From the NCBI GenBank assembly GCA_020846535.1, contig JADLDR010000012.1:1-43244 (forward strand): a stretch of 43,244 nt of DNA. Direction: 5' to 3'. A program made the position numbers and the translations under genes. Positions within the stretch are counted from its first letter, which is position 1; the number at the start of each line of letters is the position of its first letter. The notes below the pieces were generated by a model. That model was not told the origin of the DNA. It ran no database searches and saw nothing but the letters and a program-made list of their open reading frames with translations. This document shows positions 9,437-17,949 of the stretch, one piece after another. Source of the stretch: Armatimonadota bacterium (GTDB lineage Bacteria; Armatimonadota; JADLDR01).

Positions 9437-11705
9437 TCAGCGGCTGAAGAGGCTTCGCACCGGAGGCGGCATCTGGCTCTGCAGCCCCTTGACGGAGCGC
9501 CAGACGATCTCGCTGGAGAGAAGGTCGTCGATGCGGTCTTCCTGGGAAAGATCCATCGCCACCGATTCCCGGGGTCCCCAGTCGTGGGCGGGGTTCGTTT
9601 CCTTGATATTCCAGCGAACGGGCCGCTGCCTGTAGGGCCGGAAGTCGGGCCTGTCCGTAAAGGATCGGCACATCGGGGTTGCGGCGTCGTCGTACTGGCT
9701 GAGCGGCCTTGCGCCGAGGATCGGTTCCATCGTGCGGAGGGCGGAGCAGGTGGTGTAGTGGGCGCTGCCCGCGCTGCCGCGCCGGGCGTAAGGGGAGATC
9801 CCGAGCGCAGGGCTGCGGTGGGCGTCCACATGGTCGGGGCCGTTCTGGGCGTCGTCTTCGAGTACGAGGATCGCCATCTGTTTCCAGAAGCGGCTGTGGG
9901 AGAGGGCATCCACCAGTTTGCCCAGGGCCAGGTCGTTTTCGGCCACCATCGCCCGCGGGGTCGGCTTGCCGGGGCTGGTCCCTGCCGTGTGGTCGTTGGG
10001 AAGCCGCATGATGATAAAGCGGGGAAGGCTCCCGCTCCGCTCGTATCCGGCAAATTCGGCGAGGAATTGCTTCACCCGCGTCATATCGGGCACATCCAGG
10101 TTCCAGCCGGTGAAGGCCGGCGAGAAGCGGCCTTCCAGGGAGGGCACATTGGCCCGTTTGCTTTCCCCCTCCTCCCGAATAAATTCCCCGTAGGATCGGT
10201 AGCCGACTCCGGCCCGCCTTCATGCACCCCAGTTGAAGCCCGCATCCGGATAGGTGATGGGGTTCGTGCCCTCATAGTCGTAGTCGTGCCCGCCATAGCC
10301 GTAGGGCCACATCTTTTCGACATAATCGGTGGCATAGGCCGCCGTCGACCAGTTGTGCCCGTCCGCAGAAACCTCCGAATCGACAGAGAAGTTATCGAGC
10401 AGGACGAACTCTTTTGCCAGAGCGTGACGGTTGGGAGTCACCCGCTCGTTGAAGATGCAGAGCGAAGGGTCGCCGTTCCCGGCCTTCATGCCACCGAACA
10501 CCTGATCGCAGGTGCGGTTCTCCATGATCACATAGACGACATACCGGATCGGCAATTTGCCGCCCGGGCGGGCAGGGACGGCCTTCTGCCTGCCGACCTC
10601 GGCGCGGGTCAGGAATTTTTCCCGGAAGGGTGCCAGTCGGCGCGTCCGAAGGGTATACTGCCTCAGCGCCGCGCTGTCGGGCATGGGCACGAATTGAACC
10701 GTGCCGTTCAGGAGGGAGCCGATAGATTCGCTTTTGGGGTTGGGCTTCCCCTGACCGCCTTTGGAGTTGAGGATATAAACGGTTTTGCTGTCACCGGCGA
10801 TCCGGATGGCAGCCGGATACCATCCCGCCGGGATCATCCCGACCACCCGGCTTTCGTCCGGCTCGGAGCGGGGAAACCGCCACATTGATCTGCTCCGCCG
10901 CTTTTCGGGCGATCAGGTCGATAACCGTCACGGTATTCCGGTTGGCGCAGGTCACAAAGAGGCGGCTGCCGTCCGAGCTGAAGGCCATTTCGTTGGGGTG
11001 TGAGCCGGTTTTGGTCGTGTGGCGTTCCTGAGAGCCTTCCGGCAGGCTTATCAGCTTCACCGAGGAATCTCCCCACCGGCTGACAGCCAGAGTCCGCCCG
11101 TCGGGCGAGACAGCCACCCCGTAAGGAGCGCCTGCTACCGGGATATGGCGCAGGAGTGAGCCTGTCTGCGTATCCGCCACGGCAACGCCGTTTCCCTTCA
11201 TCAATGCGGCGTAAAGCCTCCTTCCGTCCGGGCTGAGGGCAAGCTGGCCGACGAACTGCGGGGCCGTCACGCCCTCGCGCTTGAGCGAAATGTCGGCTGC
11301 GGGCAGCAGCTTCCCTCCCTCCAGCCGGGAGACCCGCACGGCGTCATCCGAGGCTCCGGAGACAAAGAGCCTGTCGCCCTGAGGATGCCAGCAGAGGCCG
11401 ACCCATCCCCTGGGGATGCGCTTTTCGTCTGCGACAGCTCCGTTGGCGGCATCCAGAAGCATCACCGAGTGGGCGGGAACGCCGCAGTTCAAGACCGCAA
11501 GATATTGGCCCGAAGGTGAGAGGGCCATCCCCAGCGGCCCGACCCCGACCGCCACCTGCTTTCCGGCGGGCTGGATTTTCCACCCGTTCGGCAGCAGAAC
11601 TGCCCCCGATGCCTTCTTGCCCGGCAGAACCGGGGCCGATGGCGCGGGCATCGCCTGGGCGAAGAGGCCTAAAAAGATGAACCATACAGGCTTGAAGCGT
11701 TTCAT
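9437..11705 (-). pseudogene. Beta-propeller plus phosphoesterase protein, broken by a frameshift and an in-frame TGA
   Basis: Three consecutive minus-strand segments make one protein of the YncE-like beta-propeller/phosphoesterase type. Segment 1 (11705 to about 10880) has a signal peptide and YVTN-like repeats (LALSPDGRRLYAAL, GVAVSPDGRTLAVSR, EMAFSSDGSRLFVTC). After a frame change near 10880-10875, segment 2 runs to TGA 10222-10220 and starts the phosphoesterase domain (YVVYVIMENRTCDQVFGG). Segment 3 continues in the same frame after the TGA (RRAGVGYRSYGEFIREEG...) through LPNDHTAG, MAILVLEDDAQNGPDHVDAHR and SAHYTTCSALRTMEPILG. The last residues MPPPVRSLFSR end on a TGA supplied by IS element 2. 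Assembly errors are an alternative to mutation. Confidence 0.8.
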
Positions 11706-11744
11706 GGATGCCATTGCTCCGCTGATAAGAGTTGCAACTTCCTC

Positions 11745-13676
11745 TCAGGGCCAGGGGAAACTGGGGGCAGGGGCTCGGGTCAGGGCGCTGATGCCTGTCC
11801 AGAAGACGGCCATCGTGAACTCTCCGAGGATGAGTCCCAGGAAGAAGGGCCGGGCCTGGGTATAGAGGCGCATGCCGCCGTAGCGGGCGATCAGGGTTTT
11901 CAGGACCCAGGCGATCAGGATGGGGAACCAGAAAACGATCATCGACCAGGAGGCGCAGAGAGCGTAGCCCATCGGGTGAAAAGGCCACCACCAGAAGCGC
12001 GCGCGCATCGCGGCCAGGAAGAGCGTCACGCACGCGCCGACCCCGAAAAAGACGGGCGCGCGCCAGTTGAAAGGCAGGCCCCCTTCCATCGCCGGCGCGT
12101 TGTCCTGGAACCCCCACAGGCTGTTGCCCCAGTAAGGATAGGAATACATCGTGATAGCGCCGCGCCGGTAGGGGAGCCACAACTGGAAGAAACCGGCAGC
12201 CGCAATCGAAACAGCGATAGTTACGAGAAAGACCCATACCAGCCGCTTCCGCCGGAAACGCACTCCGTCGCCCAGCTTGGAACTGTCCAGGAAACCGGCC
12301 AGCAGGAGTCCCCGGAGATCGCGGGTGAATACGGCGTCCATGAAGGTGAGAAGGGTCAGGTTGGTCGGCCCGAGGTGCGATCTCGGGACCACCATACTCA
12401 CCAGGTCGACGGGCCGGAAGGAGGTTTCCGTCATCGGCATCCCGGCTTCGGCGGCGCTGCGGGCCATCACCAGAGAGACGACCAGAAGATAGACGGCCAT
12501 CTGGAATACCGCCAGCCAGAGAGACATCCCGGCAGCGACCAGCCACCCGACAATGACCGCCAGGGCAAGGCACAGGCCCCAGAAGGCCGTTCGATATGAA
12601 AGAAGCTCTCCGGAGTCGTCTGCGGGCGACTTTCCGAAGGCTTGCCTTACGACTCCTTTCAAGTGTGGGAGGCTGACGTAAAAAAGATATCCCGCAAGGA
12701 TGCAATATGCTCCGGCGACCTGGTAGCCAATAAAGAGCCGCGTGGGATAGAGAGGCATTCCTTCCGGTACCATCCCGAAGGAGGATGCCACTATATCCTG
12801 AAAGCGTGCCAGCAAAAAGAAGAACCAGAGCGCAAAAAGAAGCTCCGAAGCCAGAAAATAGAAAAATCCGATCCCGGCGAAGCTGCAATAGGCGGTGACC
12901 AGGTCGATGTCGCTCCAGGGGCGGCTGACCACAAACTGGTTCAGGTTGTATTCCAACGGAACGCCCGGCACCGAGGGGAAGATATTGTGCAGGCCGTTCA
13001 GGGTGAAGAAAAAGGCCGGAACGGCCGCCCCGAGCCAGGTCAGCCGGTTTGTCAGGAAGGCCCCGCTCTCCTGGGTGCGGGCCATCTCCAGCGGCAGTTG
13101 CACCAGGGGAAACGAAAGCTTTTCCCCGTCCACCCACTGGCGGCGCAGGATGGCGGCAAGGCAGAGAAAGGCCCCGAACACCGCCCCGATAAGAACCAGC
13201 CAGCACAGGATGGGAACCGCCCAGTCTCGCCAGGGGATCGGCTCCCCGTAGTGGAGGCCCTCATAGAACCACTTGGCGACCGGCTGCTGCTCTCCCTTGC
13301 CCGGGTCGAAAGGAACCATCCAGTGGGGGATATGAGGGAAGAAGAGCTTCTGCCAGCGGTTGGAGGCGTTGGCATAGTAATTGGGGGCCACCAGGACGGG
13401 CAGCCATTTCTCCATCAGCCCGCGGGAGGAAACCATCGCGGCCAGGAGCATCATCACATAGACGGTCACCAGTTCCGCAGGGTCGAGGCCCATCCGCTTC
13501 CGGAACCTGCGCGCCAGGCGGTCTGCGAGGAGCAAAAGAAAGAACCCGCCGATAGCGACCGGCGGGAATTGCAGCATGCCGATCTGGATATACATCACCA
13601 CCAGTTCGGCCCAGGAGACGATCCCGCAAACCGCCACGGCGCAGGCCAGCCCCATCCCTATCGCTCGATATGTCAT
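11745..13676 (-). CDS. Polytopic membrane protein, DUF6785/DUF6784-like
   Basis: A 643-residue integral membrane protein with many hydrophobic segments, for example VVMYIQIGMLQFPPVAIGGFFLLLLA near residue 30, ELVTVYVMMLLAAMV, WAVPILCWLVLIGAVFGAFLCLAAIL and FWGLCLALAVIVGWLVAAG. The motif DGEKLSFPLVQLPLEM after the fourth segment is characteristic of the DUF6785-type family, which resembles oligopeptide transporters and is common in Armatimonadota and Planctomycetota-like genomes. The family name is from memory and not checked. It lies 10 nt after the TIM-barrel gene and 39 nt before the propeller/phosphoesterase gene in the same direction, so the three are probably co-transcribed. Transport substrate unknown. 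Confidence 0.7.
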   Translation of the reverse strand: MTYRAIGMGLACAVAVCGIVSWAELVVMYIQIGMLQFPPVAIGGFFLLLLADRLARRFRKRMGLDPAELVTVYVMMLLAAMVSSRGLMEKWLPVLVAPNYYANASNRWQKLFFPHIPHWMVPFDPGKGEQQPVAKWFYEGLHYGEPIPWRDWAVPILCWLVLIGAVFGAFLCLAAILRRQWVDGEKLSFPLVQLPLEMARTQESGAFLTNRLTWLGAAVPAFFFTLNGLHNIFPSVPGVPLEYNLNQFVVSRPWSDIDLVTAYCSFAGIGFFYFLASELLFALWFFFLLARFQDIVASSFGMVPEGMPLYPTRLFIGYQVAGAYCILAGYLFYVSLPHLKGVVRQAFGKSPADDSGELLSYRTAFWGLCLALAVIVGWLVAAGMSLWLAVFQMAVYLLVVSLVMARSAAEAGMPMTETSFRPVDLVSMVVPRSHLGPTNLTLLTFMDAVFTRDLRGLLLAGFLDSSKLGDGVRFRRKRLVWVFLVTIAVSIAAAGFFQLWLPYRRGAITMYSYPYWGNSLWGFQDNAPAMEGGLPFNWRAPVFFGVGACVTLFLAAMRARFWWWPFHPMGYALCASWSMIVFWFPILIAWVLKTLIARYGGMRLYTQARPFFLGLILGEFTMAVFWTGISALTRAPAPSFPWP

Positions 13677-13686
13677 CTCTCTATTC

Positions 13687-14853
13687 TCAGAGGGCGGCTT
13701 TCAGGGCATCGCGAACCCAGAGCAGGTTCTTTTTCGGCATGATCCCATAGTTATAGAACGAAAAAGACCGGACGCCCATTTCGGAGGCTTTGGCCGTCAC
13801 CCTCCGCAGGCTTTCGGCATCCTGGACCGCGGGGGGATAGGCGCACAGGCCCATGGTCATCCGCTCTGTCGGCACGCCTTTTTCCAGGGCGGCTTTGACG
13901 GTGGCTTCGACTCGTTCGGTGGAATCGGTGTAGCATAAAAGCTCGATTCTGTCCGCTATCGGCAGGATTTCGTCCATATCGAAGCCGGAGAAAGCAGGGC
14001 TGCCCATGTCCATACACACCAGGAGGCTTCGATGGGCTTCGCAGGCGGCCTTGATTTCCTGCGTGAGCGTTGTGACCGCTTCGACGCGCATGCCGAGGTA
14101 GGCTTTCAGGCCGGGCAGCGAGGAGACGGCCTCTTCGACCGTGCCCTCGTGCCGGACGCCTTCCGACCAGGAAGCCCGCAGGAACGATTGGATGGATTCG
14201 CGCAGGCGGTCGGTATCGCTATGGCACTCCCGGGCGCGGGCGCAGCAGGCGTCGCAGAAGCAGAGGCCCATCAGGAATTGCTCCACCGGCCCTAATGGAA
14301 CGCCGATCTTGTCGTGATGGTGCGAGTGCCGCCAGTTGTCGTACCCCAGCGATTCCACCTCGATGGCGTGGATGTTGTAGCGGCTGACCAGATCGGTCAC
14401 GACGGCTTTGAGGTATTCGCGGACGTCCGGGTTGGCGGGGCAGAGGCCGGGCGGGTAGGGGATCCCGAAGGCGTCGCGCTGGGCGCACTCGGGATAGCGG
14501 CTGCCGATATTGGAGTTGTGGCAGCAGACCGTCCAGGAGATCAGCTTCATATCCAGCGCCCGGCATTTGTCGGCCAGGGCCAGCAGGTGGTTCTCGCCGC
14601 CCAGCCAGGGCGAGGGACGCGGAGCGATCCGGGTCTGCGCGTAAAGCGAAGCCTCCGGCTGGAAATAGAGAGCGCCCTCCGAGCGAAACCACGCCGGGCC
14701 TTTCCCGTGCGGGCGCAGGTGCTCCACGGTATGGTAGCTGGTCGCCACGCTGACCGCATCCAGGCCCACCTCATCGCGGAGGTAAACCAAAGCCTCGTCC
14801 ATCCCTTCATCCACAAAATCCCACAGATAAGACCACATCGTTTTATAAGACAT
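13687..14853 (-). CDS. Putative TIM-barrel glycoside-hydrolase-like protein
   Basis: 388 residues without a signal peptide. Alternating beta/alpha segments include DAVSVATSYH, MKLISWTVCCHNSN, YNIHAIEVESLGYDNW, SLLVCMDMGSPAFSGFDMDEIL, RIELLCYTDS, MTMGLCAYPP and VRSFSFYNYGIM, the pattern of a (beta/alpha)8 barrel. The acidic residues in IEVESLGYDNW are candidates for catalysis. FCDACCARARE could bind a metal. I cannot assign a CAZy family. The start at ATG 14853 has no clear ribosome binding site, and ATG 14838 is an alternative. The gene is tightly followed by the DUF6785-like membrane protein, which suggests uptake or processing of the same substrate. Confidence 0.6.
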   Translation of the reverse strand: MSYKTMWSYLWDFVDEGMDEALVYLRDEVGLDAVSVATSYHTVEHLRPHGKGPAWFRSEGALYFQPEASLYAQTRIAPRPSPWLGGENHLLALADKCRALDMKLISWTVCCHNSNIGSRYPECAQRDAFGIPYPPGLCPANPDVREYLKAVVTDLVSRYNIHAIEVESLGYDNWRHSHHHDKIGVPLGPVEQFLMGLCFCDACCARARECHSDTDRLRESIQSFLRASWSEGVRHEGTVEEAVSSLPGLKAYLGMRVEAVTTLTQEIKAACEAHRSLLVCMDMGSPAFSGFDMDEILPIADRIELLCYTDSTERVEATVKAALEKGVPTERMTMGLCAYPPAVQDAESLRRVTAKASEMGVRSFSFYNYGIMPKKNLLWVRDALKAAL

Positions 14854-14982
14854 CGCCGGCGGGCGCAGCAGACAGCCCTGCGCCCATCCCTCCTTTCCAT
14901 GGTGATGCTGTCAGGTTCGGCTTGCAGAAGGGGATTCCTGCATGGCTTTGCGCTACATCCCTCGCAATAGAGGCGACATCTC

Positions 14983-16032
14983 TTATAGAACAGCCTCCCC
15001 ATCATACGCCAGAATGCGGTGGTGGGGTGGATGATACTTCCCGGCCACAACCCGGAGAATATCCTCCTGTCTTGCCCGGACTTCGGCTGGAGGCAGATCG
15101 AGCCGGATGTTATCGACATCGTGCGGGCCGATGCGCCAGTGGCCGCAGACCGCTCCCCGGAAAGCGCCGTCGATCAGCAGGTATTGAAGGATATCCGCGC
15201 TGCCGAACCGGCGCTTCAATTCCGAGACATGAGAGCGGACAAGGAAATCGGCGCGGTGGAGCATGAAGACGGAAGGCGGCATCTCCGCAGGAGCGATCCC
15301 CGCGTCTTCCGCCCGCAGCCAGCCTTCACCGAGCGATTCGATTTGCGCCGGGAGAATATCTCCCGAAGACTCCATGCGGGCCAGGAGAGGCTTGAGGAAA
15401 GAAGCCGGCAATTGCGACCAGTCCTTGATTTGCTCGAAGGCGGCGAACACATGGGCTTCCAGAAAGCGCATGAGGACGGCGCAGGCCGCTGCGTCCCGGT
15501 CGGCGATCTCCACTTCAGGCCATTCGGCCTCGAAGTCGTACCAGCCGCGCTCCCAATCGCTGCCCACCTGGTCTTCGTAAACCAGAAAGGCTTCCTGAAG
15601 GCGGTGCAGGGCGGGCATGATGTGCTTGTTGAGGATGCCGGTTTCCTCTTTGATCTGCCGCGGCGCCAGCGGCCCTGCGCTCCGAACGGCCTCCAGCACG
15701 ATGCTTTGCGTTTCGTTCATCGCGCCCAGCGGCTTCTGAAAAGCGCCGGCGTACAGGCCCAATTCATCGGCCATCACATAGCCGATCCCGCCGCCCAGGA
15801 ACCGGCCTTTCACAATCGTGCGGTTGGCCCTGAGCCGGTCGGCGGCCTTCGCCTCATCGAAGGCCGCGCGAGGCGCAAGGCTCGGCGGATCGCCCGGGCT
15901 GGTGAAAAAGAGGGTGGAAACCGGCTGGAGGAGGCGGAAGAGTTCGAGATACGGGCGCGAGTTCCGAAGGGGTTCGGTCAATCGCTGGCGCTTCATCCGT
16001 TCCGCCAGAACGGCTCGCCGGGTGACGGGCAT
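14983..16032 (-). CDS. Winged-helix protein, AlkZ/YcaQ-like (HTH_42)
   Basis: A 349-residue cytoplasmic protein resembling the YcaQ/AlkZ DNA glycosylase family, built of tandem winged helices. It begins VTRRAVLAERMKRQRL, contains winged-helix-like stretches (LAPRQIKEETGILNKHIMPALHRLQEAFLVYED) and ends with the late-domain pattern IDGAFRGAVCGHWRIGPHDVDNIRLDL. Family members excise bulky or cross-linked alkylated bases. This one is divergent, so activity is unproven. The ATG at 16032 has AGAGGAG 8 nt upstream. It is the first gene of the minus-strand run to 9437, but 129 bp separate it from the next gene, so co-transcription is uncertain. Confidence 0.65.
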   Translation of the reverse strand: MPVTRRAVLAERMKRQRLTEPLRNSRPYLELFRLLQPVSTLFFTSPGDPPSLAPRAAFDEAKAADRLRANRTIVKGRFLGGGIGYVMADELGLYAGAFQKPLGAMNETQSIVLEAVRSAGPLAPRQIKEETGILNKHIMPALHRLQEAFLVYEDQVGSDWERGWYDFEAEWPEVEIADRDAAACAVLMRFLEAHVFAAFEQIKDWSQLPASFLKPLLARMESSGDILPAQIESLGEGWLRAEDAGIAPAEMPPSVFMLHRADFLVRSHVSELKRRFGSADILQYLLIDGAFRGAVCGHWRIGPHDVDNIRLDLPPAEVRARQEDILRVVAGKYHPPHHRILAYDGEAVL

Positions 16033-16172
16033 AGCAGGCTCCTCTCATGTTTGGCAAATAATGCAGCGCGTTGAAAACGACGCCAGGCTGTTCATCCGAG
16101 GCTCTCCTATAAGGGGCTAACGAGAATACAAAGACTCTATATTCTGGAAATGAATTATTCTGTCCTCCATGG

Positions 16173-16201
16173 TTGACAACATGCGTTCGTTATGTTATCA
16201 T
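16173..16201 (+). promoter_or_regulatory. Promoter of the HEAT-repeat / HD-GYP genes
   Basis: TTGACA (16173-16178), a 17-bp spacer and TATCAT (16196-16201), with an extended -10 TGT before it. The predicted start near 16208 leaves about 27 nt to the ATG at 16235. Confidence 0.8.
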
Positions 16202-16234
16202 CTTTTTAATATCATGCCGGAGGTGGTTGCCTCT

Positions 16235-17908
16235 ATGTATCCTACCAGCGATCCGCCGGATCGTCTGTCACCGCAGTCGTTGGCTGCCGTCCGAGAGGTT
16301 TTCTCTGCGCTGGCCCTATCCATCCGCATGCGTTCCCTCTATCCTGCCGAACATTCCCTCTGCGTATCCTCCTCCGAACGGTTCGTCGCCGCATTTCGGA
16401 GAGCGACCGAAGAGGCCAAAGAAATCGACTTCAGTGTCGAATCGAACGGTTTCCGCGTCGGGGACGATATCGTGTTCCCTCGCTCCGCGGATCCGTCCTG
16501 CCCGGTCGTGGCGCTTTATCGCGAAGGCGTCCGGCGCGTCCGCATCTTCGCGACGGCTACCCCGGAGGAACTGCTGCTCTTTCTATCCCTGCTGTCCAAA
16601 GAGATTCCCCCCGACAGCCTGGAGGATGACCTGGTGATTCTCCTCTGGGAGGCCGATTTTTCTTCGATCACCTACTACCTGGCGACCGATGCAGCGTCCG
16701 AATCGCAGCGCGATAAACCTCTGGCAGACGGGCAATCGGAGATCGGCACGGAGGATGGCCCTGCGGGCATTGCCGCCGCTGACATCTCCTGGCACAGCTT
16801 ATCTCCCGAAGAGATCGAAACCGAAAGCTTCAAGTCGCTTTTACTCGATTATTTCGGTAAAGGAATGGGAGGGGCTTCCGGCGAAGTGGTATGGGAATCC
16901 CAACTGTCGCCTTATGAAGAGTTGGAGCGCATCCTGCGGGCGGCCTTTGTCGAAATCGATGACGCCGAGACTGCCGGGATGGCCGCCGGACGCGGAGTGG
17001 ATGTGATCTTTTCCCTGACCGCAGAAGGGCAAATAGAGCAAGCGGTCAGATTGCTTGCCCTTCTACATGAGGAATTCACTCGCTCCGACAGCCTGCCTCT
17101 GCGCGAAGCGATAGGCCGAGAAATGGGCCGGCTGGCTTCTACGGCTTATGCGGACTGTCTTTATCAAAGCATCCGGGCCGTTCCCTGCGAAGAATCCTCT
17201 CTGGAAGAATTATTGAGGCTCCTGCCCGAAGGCTTTCTGGCGCTATTCGCTCCGAAGGCGGCTGCTCTGGCTGCCCGATACTCGTTTGTACCGATATACA
17301 GGGGCCTTTCTGTCGACCATCTTCCGGAACTCTACCGCCTGCTTCAGCATTCGGACAGTGACGTATCCGCCTTTTTGCTGACCTTGCTGGAAAACACAGC
17401 CGACGCCGGGATTCTAAGGTATCTCGGCCCGGCATTGAACGCTGACCGTGTGGATGTGCGCCTTCGCGCTCTGACGTTTTGCCGTAAATTCGCGGACACA
17501 CCGGGCATGGAGGAAATGCTGTTCCCTCTGCTTTCCGATGAGGTGTTCGCTCTCCGGCTGCAAGCCGTGGAGCAACTGGCTTCTTTCCGCTCAGCCCGCA
17601 GCATGCGGGCGCTCGGTGAGATGCTGTCGGGCCAAAGTTTCGAGGAGGCGGCTTCGGATGAAAAACAGTCCATACTCAACGCGCGGGCCGCAAAAGGGCA
17701 GCGCGAGGCAGCGCCCCTTTTGCAGGGCGTCCTGGATCAAAGGAGACTCTTCGGAAGAGGCAGATACCGCGAAACCCAGAAAGCCGCCTTGATGTCTTTG
17801 CGAAACCTGGAGACTCCCCTGGCGGCAGACCTGTTGCGCCATTATGCCGACAAAGGCCCCCGGTGGATGAGAGCGATTTGCCGGGAAATTCTTTCCGAAA
17901 TGCCCTGA
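16235..17908 (+). CDS. HEAT-repeat protein with an N-terminal regulatory domain
   Basis: A 557-residue cytoplasmic protein. The first ~170 residues (VFSALALSIRMRSLYPAEHSLCVSS...) resemble the N-terminal module of the HD-GYP protein encoded next (FYVALRNARTFERNSATAQQS). The C-terminal half is a series of helical pairs of HEAT/Armadillo type (LPELYRLLQHSDSDVSAFLLTLLENTADAGILRYLGPALNADRVDVRLRAL...). The frame opens at 16169, but that would overlap the promoter. The ATG at 16235 follows GGAGGT (16219-16224) at 10 nt, so it is chosen. The function is unknown. A scaffold or sensor working with the neighbouring HD-GYP protein is an inference. Confidence 0.7.
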   Translation: MYPTSDPPDRLSPQSLAAVREVFSALALSIRMRSLYPAEHSLCVSSSERFVAAFRRATEEAKEIDFSVESNGFRVGDDIVFPRSADPSCPVVALYREGVRRVRIFATATPEELLLFLSLLSKEIPPDSLEDDLVILLWEADFSSITYYLATDAASESQRDKPLADGQSEIGTEDGPAGIAAADISWHSLSPEEIETESFKSLLLDYFGKGMGGASGEVVWESQLSPYEELERILRAAFVEIDDAETAGMAAGRGVDVIFSLTAEGQIEQAVRLLALLHEEFTRSDSLPLREAIGREMGRLASTAYADCLYQSIRAVPCEESSLEELLRLLPEGFLALFAPKAAALAARYSFVPIYRGLSVDHLPELYRLLQHSDSDVSAFLLTLLENTADAGILRYLGPALNADRVDVRLRALTFCRKFADTPGMEEMLFPLLSDEVFALRLQAVEQLASFRSARSMRALGEMLSGQSFEEAASDEKQSILNARAAKGQREAAPLLQGVLDQRRLFGRGRYRETQKAALMSLRNLETPLAADLLRHYADKGPRWMRAICREILSEMP

Positions 17909-17949
17909 TCTATCCGTGGGCCGCCCCTACATCAAGGAGACATCGCTCC

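Larger units (their letters stand above)
7805..9439 (+). mobile_element. IS605-type element 2 (tnpA and tnpB)
   Basis: The element carries a Y1 transposase gene and a tnpB gene in the same direction, with subterminal palindromes at 7820-7840 (left) and 9412-9432 (right). The right end closes with GTGTCA at 9434-9439, a frequent terminus in this group. The left edge is approximate. It sits between the PEP-CTERM terminator and the 3' end of the phosphoesterase gene, whose present stop codon is supplied by the element's last bases. Confidence 0.85.

Noticed and set aside
10220..10222. In-frame TGA in the phosphoesterase gene read as a second selenocysteine
   Set aside because: The position is not a redox or catalytic Cys site in this family, no suitable SECIS-like hairpin lies 16-37 nt downstream, and the same gene has a frameshift. 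A nonsense mutation or sequencing error is simpler.
9428..10888. 486-residue plus-strand ORF opposite the phosphoesterase gene
   Set aside because: The minus strand shows clear family motifs across this stretch. The plus-strand ORF is a GC-rich shadow.
12642..13742. 366-residue plus-strand ORF opposite the DUF6785-like gene
   Set aside because: Highly charged, no family pattern, antisense to a membrane protein with obvious hydrophobic segments.
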